Source of the DNA: Lysobacterales bacterium | GTDB taxonomy: Bacteria; Pseudomonadota; Gammaproteobacteria; Xanthomonadales; Rhodanobacteraceae | Reading direction: 5' to 3' | Length of the DNA stretch: 64,000 nucleotides | NCBI GenBank assembly: GCA_016707485.1 | Contig: JADJHN010000002.1 | Coordinates: 558,001 to 622,000, forward strand | Part shown: positions 1 through 7,651 of the stretch, one piece after another | How the letters are laid out: every line of letters begins with the position of its first letter | How positions within the stretch are numbered: the stretch's first letter is position 1 | Notes under the pieces: model-generated | The model's database searches: none | Seen by the model: only the letters and a program-made list of their open reading frames with translations | Told to the model about the DNA's origin: nothing | Made by a program: the position numbers and the translations under genes

Positions 1-18
1 AGCCATCGACCGTCCGCC

Positions 19-741
19 ATGTCCGAACCGATCCGCCTCGCCAAACGCGTTGCCGCCCTGCGCGGTTGTTCACGCGCCGACGCCGAGCGTTACGTCGAGG
101 ATGGCTGGGTGTCGGTGGACGGTGTCGTCATCGATCGGCCGCAACACAAGGTGACCACCGAGGTGGTGACGATCGCCGCCGATGCAAGCCTGGCACCGCC
201 TGAACCGGCAACGCTGCTGCTGCACAAGCCGCCCGGTTTCGATGCCATCAGCGGCAGCAATCCGGCGGCAAGCCTGACCACCGCCGCTGCACACTGGAGC
301 GAGGATGCCAGCGGCGTGCGTCCGCTCAAGCGGCATCTGGCCAATCTGACCCCGCTGGTACCCCTTGATCGCGAGGCCAGCGGCTTGCTCGTGCTGACCC
401 AGGATGGTCGTGTCTGGCGCCGCCTGACCGAGGATGGCGACGAGATCGAACACGAATACCTGGTCGAAGTCACGGGCGAAATCGCGCCGTGGGGATTGTC
501 TCGCCTCAATCACGGGCTCAGCCATGAAGGACGCGTGTTGCCGCCGTGCAAGGTCAGTTGGCAGAACGAGACTCGACTGCGTTTTGCCATCAAGGCCGTG
601 CAGGGTGGCCAGTTGCGCGCGATGTGCGAGCAGGTCGGCCTCGAAGTGGTGTCGATCCGGCGCCTGCGCATTGGCCGCATTTCCCTGGGCAAGTTGCCCG
701 TCGGCCAATGGCGCTACCTTGCCGCCGGGGAACGCTTCTGA
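19..741 (+). CDS. 23S rRNA pseudouridine synthase, RluF-like
   Basis: Isomerises a uridine in 23S rRNA to pseudouridine in the cytoplasm. The 240-residue protein has an N-terminal S4-type RNA-binding stretch (about residues 6-50, LAKRVAALRGCSRADAE) followed by the RsuA/RluB/E/F-type catalytic domain. The catalytic aspartate is visible in the motif PLDREASGLLVLTQDG near residue 115. The length is close to that of short RluF homologues. The gene stands alone at the window edge, convergent with the AraC regulator. Assignment to RluF rather than RluB/RluE rests on the S4 start and the overall pattern, so the family is firm and the target uridine is inferred. Confidence 0.85.
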   Translation: MSEPIRLAKRVAALRGCSRADAERYVEDGWVSVDGVVIDRPQHKVTTEVVTIAADASLAPPEPATLLLHKPPGFDAISGSNPAASLTTAAAHWSEDASGVRPLKRHLANLTPLVPLDREASGLLVLTQDGRVWRRLTEDGDEIEHEYLVEVTGEIAPWGLSRLNHGLSHEGRVLPPCKVSWQNETRLRFAIKAVQGGQLRAMCEQVGLEVVSIRRLRIGRISLGKLPVGQWRYLAAGERF

Positions 742-778
742 TCGCCACGCCGGCTGAGGCATGCCGGCATGCTTGCCT

Positions 779-1633
779 TCACGCCAGCGCCTGCAGCCAC
801 TGGCGAGGCGAGACGCCAAGCGTCTGCGTGAACGCGCGTGACAGTCCGGCCGCGCTGGCGAATCCAAGTCGGTGGCTGGCGGCCTTGATCGATGTGCCGT
901 TGATCAGCAACGACTGCGCCAGCGTGATGCGCCAATGCTGCAGATACGCCGCTGGCGTGCTGCCGACGCATTGCTTGAAGCGGGCGGCAAATGCACTGCG
1001 CGACATGCCCGCCGTCTGTGCCATGGATTGCAGGTTCCAGCCCTTGCCCGGTTGCTCGTGGAATCCGGTGAGAATCCGCGCCAACCGCGGATCGGCGAGA
1101 CCCGCCAGCATTCCGACCGGCAGCCATGCCTGTTCGGGGTGATCAAGCAGCCAGCGCAGGAGTTGCAGCACGAGTACATCGAACAATCGACTGGCGAGCA
1201 GGCGCTGGCCGCAGCGAACACGATCGGCCTCGGCAAACAGCAGTGCCAGGGTTTGCTCGAGGCCGTCGACTTCGCGCAGCGGCAGGACCAGCAACGGCGG
1301 CAAGGCGCGCAGCAGCGGATGGCTGCCCCGGCCCTGGAAATCCACGGTTGCACAAACAAAGTCGGCACCATCGAGCGGTGGATTCTCGAAAGCATGGGCC
1401 AGCGGCCGTGGATAGAACAACAAGGTCGGCTCATGCAGGGGAATGCGCTCCGGCACTTCGCCATGGGCGGCATGGGTGACCACCAGTTCGCCCCGCCGAA
1501 GCACATGCAGGAAACCGCGCCCCGGCTGTGCATCGAAGTGCGACAAGCCGCACAGAGGCCCGGCGTGGAACAAATGCGCCTGCACGCGAAATTGTTCCAG
1601 CAGCGCCGACAAACGGTCGACCGTTCCCTTCAT
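779..1633 (-). CDS. AraC-family transcriptional regulator
   Basis: DNA-binding transcription regulator of 284 residues. The N-terminal half resembles a cupin sensor domain (cupin_6 type: ...GPLCGLSHFDAQPGRGFLHV...). The C-terminal 100 residues form the double helix-turn-helix of AraC (MAQTAGMSRSAFAARFKQCV and IKAASHRLGFASAAGLSRAF...GVSPRQWL). The ATG at 1633 is chosen because AGGAG lies 7 bases upstream; a longer frame reaching 1771 has no such site and would run through the divergent promoter. It is divergent from an AhpD-like gene, the usual arrangement for a local activator. The inducer is unknown. Confidence 0.9.
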   Translation of the reverse strand: MKGTVDRLSALLEQFRVQAHLFHAGPLCGLSHFDAQPGRGFLHVLRRGELVVTHAAHGEVPERIPLHEPTLLFYPRPLAHAFENPPLDGADFVCATVDFQGRGSHPLLRALPPLLVLPLREVDGLEQTLALLFAEADRVRCGQRLLASRLFDVLVLQLLRWLLDHPEQAWLPVGMLAGLADPRLARILTGFHEQPGKGWNLQSMAQTAGMSRSAFAARFKQCVGSTPAAYLQHWRITLAQSLLINGTSIKAASHRLGFASAAGLSRAFTQTLGVSPRQWLQALA

Positions 1634-1647
1634 CGCAACTCCTCTGG

Positions 1648-1689
1648 ACGAATCGATACGTTTTATGGACTGAACATAACGAATCATAC
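1648..1689. promoter_or_regulatory. Direct-repeat operator candidate between araC-type gene and AhpD-like gene
   Basis: Two near-identical direct repeats, ACGAATCGATAC (1648-1659) and ACGAATCATAC (1679-1689), start 31 bp apart, close to three helical turns. They lie just upstream of the regulator's start in the shared 190-bp divergent promoter. AraC-family dimers typically bind such direct repeats. Binding is inferred. Confidence 0.4.
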
Positions 1690-1823
1690 AGATCCTGGCG
1701 CAATACTGGCCACCCGTTTCCCCCACTGGCCCGAGTGCGGTCACGCAGGCAGCGGCAAAGCGACGTGCCACCCCGGAAGCCCGGGGCTTGCCGCGTCGTT
1801 CCCATCAACCAAGGAGATTGAAC

Positions 1824-2369
1824 ATGAATCGTGTTCCTTTGATCGACCGCAACGCCACCAGCGTCGAGCGCAAGCAGACCCTCGACGCCATCCACGCCGC
1901 CTTCGGCGCCACGCCCGCCATGTTCCGTGCGGTGGCCAATTCACCTGCCGCGCTGAACAGCATGTGGGGTTCATTCGCCGCCCTGGGCGGCGGCGCCATC
2001 GGTGCCCGCCTCGGCGAACAGATTGCCGTCGCCATCGCCAACCGCAACGCCTGCAACTACTGCCTTGCCGCACACACCGCATTGGGCATGAAGGCAGGCA
2101 TGTCGGCCGAAGTCATGGCCGCCGCCCAAGCCGGCGAATCATCCGAACCGAAGACCCGCGCGGCGCTGCAGTTCGCCCTCAAGCTGGTCGAACAGCGCGG
2201 CCAGGTCGATGCCGCCGATGTCGAAAACGTGCGCAAGGCCGGATTCAATGACGAGGAGATTGTTGAAATCCTCGCCCATGTCGCGCTCAATCTGTTCACC
2301 AACTACGTCAACATCGCGCTTGAGGTGCCGGTGGATTTCCCCACGGTGCGCTTGCGCCGCGCGGCCTGA
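1824..2369 (+). CDS. Carboxymuconolactone decarboxylase/AhpD-like protein
   Basis: Peroxidase-like protein of 181 residues with the AhpD-type CxxC motif (ANRNACNYCLAAHTALGM, about residues 72-90), where the two cysteines and the following histidine form the redox site. The C-terminal helix EEIVEILAHVALNLFTNYVNIALEVPVDFP is typical of peroxidase-related carboxymuconolactone decarboxylase proteins. The start has a clear AGGAG site. It probably reduces peroxides, though the substrate is not evident. It is followed after 79 bp by a redoxin, so the pair looks like a thiol-redox unit under the divergent AraC regulator. Confidence 0.88.
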   Translation: MNRVPLIDRNATSVERKQTLDAIHAAFGATPAMFRAVANSPAALNSMWGSFAALGGGAIGARLGEQIAVAIANRNACNYCLAAHTALGMKAGMSAEVMAAAQAGESSEPKTRAALQFALKLVEQRGQVDAADVENVRKAGFNDEEIVEILAHVALNLFTNYVNIALEVPVDFPTVRLRRAA

Positions 2370-2448
2370 CGCGCAACGTCCCTCGATACGCCGGTGCGCA
2401 CGCCGCAAGCGGATCGTGCGCATCGGCAAGCATCAGCCTGGAGTAGCC

Positions 2449-3009
2449 ATGACAACGTCCGCGGGATTGGCACCGGAACTTGAAGTCAGCCGCTGGTTCA
2501 ACACGACTGCACCAATCACCCTGGCCGGATTGCGCGGCCGCGTGGTCGCCGTGCACACTTTCCAGATGCTCTGCCCCGGCTGCATCACTCACGGCCTGCC
2601 GCAGGCAACGCGCCTGCGCAGGATGTTCGACGAACGTGATCTCGCAGTGATCGGCCTGCATACGGTGTTCGAGCACCATGCGGTGATGACCGAGCAAGCG
2701 CTCGGCGTATTCATCCACGAGTACCGCCTCGCCTTTCCGATCGGCGTGGATCAGCCCGGAATCGATGATCCGGTGCCGCGCACCATGCAGAAATACGCCT
2801 TGCGCGGCACGCCCAGCCTGGTCCTGATCGATCGGAGCGGGCGCTTGCGCATGAGTCATTTCGGCCAGATCGAAGACCTGCAGCTGGGCGCGGCAATCGG
2901 TCAATTGCTGGTCGAAGCCGATGCCGTTCCCGCCAAGCCCGGCAAGGCCGGGGCAGAAAACGACCAGGCTCGCTGCGCAGTGACTGGAGGCGGCGAGCAG
3001 GCCTGCTGA
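2449..3009 (+). CDS. Thioredoxin-fold redoxin (AhpC/TSA or TlpA-like)
   Basis: Soluble thioredoxin-fold protein of 186 residues. The core reads VVAVHTFQMLCPGCITHGLPQ with a CxxC-type redox pair near residues 41-44, followed by the typical cis-proline segment GTPSLVLIDRSGRL. There is no signal peptide, so it should act in the cytoplasm. The start at 2449 follows a GGAG; the frame is open further upstream but overlaps the AhpD-like gene. With the preceding AhpD-like protein it may form a peroxide-reducing pair, which is inference from adjacency. Confidence 0.8.
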   Translation: MTTSAGLAPELEVSRWFNTTAPITLAGLRGRVVAVHTFQMLCPGCITHGLPQATRLRRMFDERDLAVIGLHTVFEHHAVMTEQALGVFIHEYRLAFPIGVDQPGIDDPVPRTMQKYALRGTPSLVLIDRSGRLRMSHFGQIEDLQLGAAIGQLLVEADAVPAKPGKAGAENDQARCAVTGGGEQAC

Positions 3010-3127
3010 ATCACGGCAACCGCGAAGGGCTGCGAACCGGCAGGCTGCGTGTTTCCACAGTGGATGGCTCGAATGCAGGCGGGGGCGCGCAGGCAGCGCA
3101 GCACCCCGCCAGGGCCAAGGATGCGGA

Positions 3128-3733
3128 TCACACGCCATCTGTCGCATCGAGCGTCAGCTCGGCATGCTGCTGCGGATCGGCCGCGTTCCACTTGCGCAGG
3201 TAGTCGAGCTTCTTTTCACGGATTGCGCTCTGGTTCTCGCGGAACCATTGCTCGCTTTCCGCGGTGTTGCGCACCCAGGCCGTACTCTTCATCCAGTCGC
3301 GGAAATCCTCGGACTGCAAGTTGTACTTTGCAGCGGGATCGTTGCGGATGGGCAACAGGGAGAAACGCGCTTTCCAGACACCGACGCGTGGCCTGACCAG
3401 CGCGTAGTAGGTTTTCCCCGCCTCAAGGTGGGCAATCATGAAATCGGCATTTTCCGCAATCACCATGAACAGGTGATCGCCGGGATCGGCCTGCCAGGCA
3501 AGCTTGGTCTTCGACGACACGATGCCGATGAACCGGTCGGCTGTTTCACCGGTGTCATAGACCGATGCCTGCACCGCCCCGCCAAACGTGGATGCCCTGA
3601 GGAATACCACCATCGCCTTGCCCGCTGCCGGCGTATTGTCGAGGCCGTCAGACCTGACCATCTTCGAGGATTGACAGCCGGCCATGGTGGCCAGCAGCAG
3701 CATTGCGAACACCCAGCGCATTGCTTGGCTCAT
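3128..3733 (-). CDS. Small outer-envelope lipoprotein, DUF2846-like
   Basis: Predicted lipoprotein of 201 residues. A signal peptide ends in the lipobox LLATMAGC, with the lipidated cysteine at residue 20. The body reads AGKAMVVFLRAS...GDHLFMVIAENADFMIAHLEAGKTYYALVRPR, a pattern seen in DUF2846-type lipoproteins that present a beta-sandwich. The C-terminal 60 residues are charged and helical. GGAGAAG precedes the start. The function is unknown; the gene stands alone. The family assignment is tentative, lipoprotein nature is secure. Confidence 0.75.
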   Translation of the reverse strand: MSQAMRWVFAMLLLATMAGCQSSKMVRSDGLDNTPAAGKAMVVFLRASTFGGAVQASVYDTGETADRFIGIVSSKTKLAWQADPGDHLFMVIAENADFMIAHLEAGKTYYALVRPRVGVWKARFSLLPIRNDPAAKYNLQSEDFRDWMKSTAWVRNTAESEQWFRENQSAIREKKLDYLRKWNAADPQQHAELTLDATDGV

Positions 3734-4055
3734 GGCACTTCTCCATAAAATGATCGGGATGGAACTGTGCGCTTATATCAATTTCAAGCGTTGCTGTCAT
3801 GCACTGCCTCGCGCATGCTGCCCCGGAACGCGGGCAATCGATCCGGCACGCTGGCCACGGTACGTCTGCATGCGGACGGGACGCGCGGGCGCGAGTCGAT
3901 TTTTCCCAGCGTCTCCATATCTGAGACAGACGCAGTGGAGCATCGCCGTGCCGTCTTTGCGGCGTTTTCCCTCCGTTGGATCAAGCTTGGGGCGTGACCC
4001 GTCGTCAGCGGGCACGCCTTTTTTCGGCATCGCCGATGGCGGGCGTGGCGGGCCT
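3734..4055. other. Gene-poor gap, possible plus-strand small RNA
   Basis: This 322-bp stretch lies between the starts of one minus-strand gene and the end of another. It holds no convincing reading frame; a GTG-initiated 76-codon frame (3767-3997) has no Shine-Dalgarno and runs into a terminator hairpin. It does hold inverted repeats (GCGTCT 3909-3914 / AGACGC 3928-3933, with nested GTCTC/GAGAC) and ends in a plus-strand terminator. A short untranslated transcript is therefore possible. Confidence 0.3.
3991..4024 (+). terminator. Rho-independent terminator without an upstream gene
   Basis: Stem GGCGTG / CACGCC with nested CCCG / CGGG and a TCGTCAG loop, followed directly by six T residues on the plus strand. 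No plus-strand gene lies upstream, since both flanking genes are on the minus strand. On the minus strand the hairpin is not followed by a U-tract. Confidence 0.65.
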
Positions 4056-5771
4056 CTACGGCTTGGCGTTGGCGGTGGCGGGTCGCGAGAAATCGGATCC
4101 GGGCTTCCATTGCGGGAAGCTCGATTCGTCGGCAAGCTTGCGGCCAACGGCGTAGAACAGATCAAGGTCCTCGATGACGCCGCGGTAATCCCAGTCCGGG
4201 TCGTAGTTGTCCGAAGGCTTGTGATAGCGGTTGGTCGTGTAATCGTCGGCGGCCATGCGCCCGGCCGCCTCGCCGCCATCGAGCAGATCAAGGCCGCTCA
4301 TCGCATACAGCGCGGGAACGCCGGCACGGATGAAATTGAGATGGTCGGAGCGGAAGAAGTGACCTTTCTCGGGTGATTCATCGGCGCTGATCACGCGGTT
4401 CTGCGCCTTCGCGGCTTCCTGCGCATATTCATCGAGCTCGGACTGGCCAAGACCGATCATGGTCACGTTGCGCGTCGGGCCGATGATCGGCAAGGCATCG
4501 ATATTGATGTTGGCGACGGTCTTGTCGAGGGCAAACGGCGAATGCGCCACGTAATACTGCGCGCCGAGCAGGCCTGATTCCTCCAGGGTGACCGCGACAA
4601 AAACGACCGAGCGTTTCGGTGGCGATGGCTGGTGCGTGAACGCTTCGGCGATCTCGATGATTCCGGCGACTCCGCTGGCGTTGTCGATGGCGCCGTTGAA
4701 GATCTGGTCGCCGCTGAGTTTGTCATCCTTGCCAAGATGATCCCAGTGCGCGGTGTAGACGATTGCCTCTTCGGCGCGCTCGCTGCCCGGCAGCACACCG
4801 ATCACGTTTTCCGAACTGGTGCTGACAATCTTGTTGCGATAGTCGACCGAAAGCGTGGCATCGAGCTCGACCGCCTTGAATCCACGCAGGTCTGCACTTT
4901 TCTTCAACGCTGCAAAATCAATTCCTGCGGCGGCGAACAGGCGCGTGGCGGCGTCGGCGCTGAACCAGCCGGCGCTTTCCAGACGCGGTGCCGGGTCTTC
5001 GCTGGTCGGCAAGGCCATTTGCGGGCCGGTCCAGCCGCTTTCGACGACATCCCACGGATAACCGGCGCCGGCCGTCTCATGCACGATGAACAGAGCCGCC
5101 GCGCCCTGGCGTGCCGCCTCTTCGTACTTGTAGGTCCAGCGCCCGTAGTAGGTCAGCGCCTTGCCCTTGAACAATTCCGCATCCTGGTTGCCCCAGCCCG
5201 GATCATTGACCAGCACGATCACGGTCTTGCCCTTGACGTCGATGCCGGCGTAGTCGTTCCATTCCGGCGCGTTGACGCCGTAGCCGGCGAACACGATGGG
5301 CGAGTCCGCCAGTTTGACCTCGACGCTGCCATTGAGGGTGTTGATGACGCTGTCCTTGCCGATGCCGAACTCCACTTCCGCGCTGGCACCCTTGACCTTG
5401 ATGCGCACAGCGGCCGGATCCTGCAGATCGGTCTGCACCATCGGCACAGTCTGGAACCAGTTGCCGTTGTTGCCGGGCTTGAGGCCGATGCGCTCGAACT
5501 GATCCTTGATGTAGGCAGTAGTCACACGCTCGCCGAGCGTGCCGGGCTGGCGGCCTTCGAATTGGTCGGAGGAAAGCTTCTGCAACCGCGCGGCGAAGTC
5601 CTCGGCGTTGATCGCGGCCGAATAGCGGCCTTCCATGGTCGGCACCACCGGCCCGGGGCGACTGTCAACGACCGCTACCTCGCTGGGTGCGGTAACTGCG
5701 GTGGGCGGCTCCTGCTGGCTGCAAGCGACCAAAGTCAGAACGACGAAGCCAAGATAAAGGGGGCGCATCAT
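4056..5771 (-). CDS. M28-family zinc metallopeptidase lipoprotein
   Basis: Exported aminopeptidase-like enzyme of 571 residues. The N-terminus MMRPLYLGFVVLTLVAC is a lipoprotein signal. A PA-type insert (YKYEEAARQGAAALFIVHE) precedes the M28 catalytic domain. Zinc-site motifs are visible: YTAHWDHLG, GAIDNASGVAGI, VTLEESGLLGAQYY and the late histidine in FFRSDHLNFIRAGVPALY. It should remove N-terminal residues from peptides in the periplasm or at the outer membrane. The start at 5771 has AGGAG seven bases upstream; an upstream extension to 5864 is not supported. Confidence 0.92.
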   Translation of the reverse strand: MMRPLYLGFVVLTLVACSQQEPPTAVTAPSEVAVVDSRPGPVVPTMEGRYSAAINAEDFAARLQKLSSDQFEGRQPGTLGERVTTAYIKDQFERIGLKPGNNGNWFQTVPMVQTDLQDPAAVRIKVKGASAEVEFGIGKDSVINTLNGSVEVKLADSPIVFAGYGVNAPEWNDYAGIDVKGKTVIVLVNDPGWGNQDAELFKGKALTYYGRWTYKYEEAARQGAAALFIVHETAGAGYPWDVVESGWTGPQMALPTSEDPAPRLESAGWFSADAATRLFAAAGIDFAALKKSADLRGFKAVELDATLSVDYRNKIVSTSSENVIGVLPGSERAEEAIVYTAHWDHLGKDDKLSGDQIFNGAIDNASGVAGIIEIAEAFTHQPSPPKRSVVFVAVTLEESGLLGAQYYVAHSPFALDKTVANINIDALPIIGPTRNVTMIGLGQSELDEYAQEAAKAQNRVISADESPEKGHFFRSDHLNFIRAGVPALYAMSGLDLLDGGEAAGRMAADDYTTNRYHKPSDNYDPDWDYRGVIEDLDLFYAVGRKLADESSFPQWKPGSDFSRPATANAKP

Positions 5772-5936
5772 GAACAGTCTCCTTGGTTGCAATGCACCCA
5801 TATTAGGACAACCCCGAGCATGCGCTGCAAGGATCCTCGCGTGCTTGCTCTGACTTGCCTGCAAGCCGGAGCCGGAATCCCCGACATGGGATTCGCGATT
5901 CTGCAGAGCGCCTTTATCCGGTTGTTGCGATTATCT

Positions 5937-5971
5937 GAAAAGAAAAACTCCGCCCGTCACCGGGCGGAGTT
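5937..5971 (-). terminator. Rho-independent terminator for the OmpA-like gene
   Basis: On the minus strand an 11-bp perfect stem (AACTCCGCCCG with its complement, GTGA loop, 5946-5971) is followed by a T-rich run (5937-5947). It begins about 20 bases after the stop codon of the OmpA-like gene at 5992. Confidence 0.9.
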
Positions 5972-5991
5972 GAAAGACACGCCGGGTTTGC

Positions 5992-6870
5992 TCAGCGTGC
6001 GACGCTGGAGTTGACGATGACTTCGACGCGACGGTTCTGCAGGCGTCCGGATTCCGTGGCATTGCTCGCGACCGGATAGTCCGGGCCGAGACCGCGACCG
6101 CTGATTCGCACCGGATCGACGCCGTGGGTGACCAGATAGGCGCGCACCGAGTTCATGCGCCGGGTCGACAGATCCATGTTGTAGTCGCGTGATCCGGTCG
6201 AATCGGTATGGCCCTCGATGGTGATAACCGCAGCGGGATCCGTGCGCAGGGCTTCGGCCAGTTGATCCAGCGCGCGCGTCGCGCCAGGTTTGATCGCGGC
6301 GCGATCCACCTCGAACAGCACGTCGCCAAGCGTCACCACCAGGCCGCGCTCGGTCTGTCGGGTCTGCAACTCGGTCAACTGGGCCCGCATCACTTCAAGC
6401 TCATTGCGCGCGGCATTGGCATCGGCCCGGGCGATTTCGGCGCTGCGACGCTCATCGCTGGCGGTGGCCAGTGCGCTGTTGGCGAGCCGTCGTGCATTCT
6501 CGGCGTCGCGGCTGCGCACATCGAGCAACAGGCGATCGCGCTCGACGCCGAGTTGCTTGCCGTGTTGTTCGGCGTAGCGAGCCAGACCGACCGATTCGGC
6601 GGTCTGCACCAGGCGATCGGCAATGTAGATGCCGTGGCGGAACATCGGCTCATCGAGGCGCCGCCCCTGGTTGGACATGACGCTGACGGCAGCTTGCGCC
6701 TTGCTGATTTCATCGACGGCATTCGGCGCAATGCGCGGGTCGGCGCGCAAGCGGCTCAGTTCGCCATCGAGGCGGACAATTTCCGGTGGCGGTCCCTTAG
6801 GCACACTGGCACAAGCGGCAAGCAGCAAGGCACCGAGGATCGGGGTCAAGCGGATCAAGTTTGCTTTCAT
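5992..6870 (-). CDS. OmpA-family lipoprotein with N-terminal DUF4398
   Basis: Outer-membrane-anchored, peptidoglycan-binding lipoprotein of 292 residues. The lipobox is LLAAC (Cys at residue 20). A DUF4398-type helical stretch covers about residues 30-110, a coiled-coil stalk about 110-170, and an OmpA C-terminal domain the last 115 residues (VITIEGHTDSTGSRDYNMDLSTRRMNSVRAYL...RLQNRRVEVIV) with the peptidoglycan-contacting Asp and Arg. Its ATG overlaps the stop of the preceding DUF4398 gene by four bases (ATGA), implying translational coupling. It likely tethers the outer membrane to the wall. Confidence 0.9.
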   Translation of the reverse strand: MKANLIRLTPILGALLLAACASVPKGPPPEIVRLDGELSRLRADPRIAPNAVDEISKAQAAVSVMSNQGRRLDEPMFRHGIYIADRLVQTAESVGLARYAEQHGKQLGVERDRLLLDVRSRDAENARRLANSALATASDERRSAEIARADANAARNELEVMRAQLTELQTRQTERGLVVTLGDVLFEVDRAAIKPGATRALDQLAEALRTDPAAVITIEGHTDSTGSRDYNMDLSTRRMNSVRAYLVTHGVDPVRISGRGLGPDYPVASNATESGRLQNRRVEVIVNSSVAR

Positions 6871-7238
6871 GGCGTGGCTCCCGGGCGATTGATTTCACGG
6901 CGCAGCGTCTCGACGCTGGCTTCGATTTCGGCCGTGGCCGCCGTGGCGCGTTTCTCGCGTGCCCGGGCGGCTGCCAGTTCGGCATCGGCCTTGGCCTTTT
7001 CCGAACTCATGGCGCCGAGTTCCCACTGGCGCCGATCCAGCGCACCGCTGGCCGCCGCAAGGTGGCCCTGCGCGGCATTCAATTCGACCGGCGCGTACGT
7101 CGCGGAGTCGGCCGCTGCGGCCGCCTGCACGGCCGTTTGTGCCTGGGCGAAGACGATGTTGGCGGCATCGCGATCGGCGGCGAACGCGCCGCCACAACAA
7201 AGCAAGGCGAGCAGGATCAGGACGAGTCGGATTCTCAT
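6867..7238 (-). CDS. Periplasmic DUF4398 protein
   Basis: Exported protein of 123 residues with a cleavable signal peptide (MRIRLVLILLALLCCGGAFAA). The rest is an alanine-rich, strongly helical DUF4398 segment (about residues 25-115) with no catalytic motif. The start at 7238 has GGGAGAAG upstream. It shares its domain with the N-terminal half of the OmpA-like protein encoded immediately downstream and is translationally coupled to it, so the two probably act together in the envelope. The molecular role is unknown. Confidence 0.85.
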   Translation of the reverse strand: MRIRLVLILLALLCCGGAFAADRDAANIVFAQAQTAVQAAAAADSATYAPVELNAAQGHLAAASGALDRRQWELGAMSSEKAKADAELAAARAREKRATAATAEIEASVETLRREINRPGATP

Positions 7239-7283
7239 GGTGGGCTTCTCCCTGTAATTTCGCAGTGGCCCCGGCATGCCGCG

Positions 7284-7298
7284 CCTGAACCGAATTCA
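7284..7298. promoter_or_regulatory. Operator-like motif, copy 1
   Basis: CCTGAACCGAATTCA, part of an inverted repeat (TGAA/TTCA around a CCGAA spacer). It lies about 46 bp upstream of the DUF4398 start. The same 15-mer recurs 67 bp away. Confidence 0.4.
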
Positions 7299-7350
7299 AC
7301 GCATCAATCAATGATGGTTGACGAAACGAAGGTGCGCGCTGGCGTGTGAA

Positions 7351-7365
7351 CCTGAACCGAATTCA
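7351..7365. promoter_or_regulatory. Operator-like motif, copy 2
   Basis: A second exact copy of CCTGAACCGAATTCA; with the next base it completes the 15-bp inverted repeat CTGAA-CCGAA-TTCAG. A dimeric regulator is a reasonable guess for the ligand. Confidence 0.4.
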
Positions 7366-7651
7366 GCGACGAGTGAAGTTGCTGAATCAGATATTCATAT
7401 TGATTTATACCCGGGTCGCGCGCGCCTCGACGTGGATGTCGCGGTTCGTTCGCCGGCTGGCGCGAGCAGCAGGACTCATGCGCAAGTTGCTCGCCTCCAT
7501 GGCGGCGGTCGCGTTCCATGCGCGCGACTGATCGTCGGCTGCAGTGGCATGAAATCGGATGTCCATGGCGTGACCCATGCCTGCGTTGCGGCATGTCCCG
7601 ATTGGCCGCCCCGTTGCGTATTCCTGACGAAACCATTCCCGGGAGCGTTGC

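Larger units (their letters stand above)
7239..7651. other. Divergent intergenic region with AT-rich island
   Basis: This 413-bp region separates the DUF4398-OmpA pair (minus) from the delta-60-repeat gene (plus). No credible gene is seen in it. It contains two copies of a palindromic motif (listed separately) and an AT-rich island around 7378-7410 that is much lower in GC than the surroundings and would suit a promoter. Confidence 0.5.

Noticed and set aside
3767..3997. GTG-initiated 76-codon frame on the plus strand
   Set aside because: No Shine-Dalgarno, mixed codon use, and its stop lies inside a terminator hairpin. A non-coding transcript or nothing is more likely.
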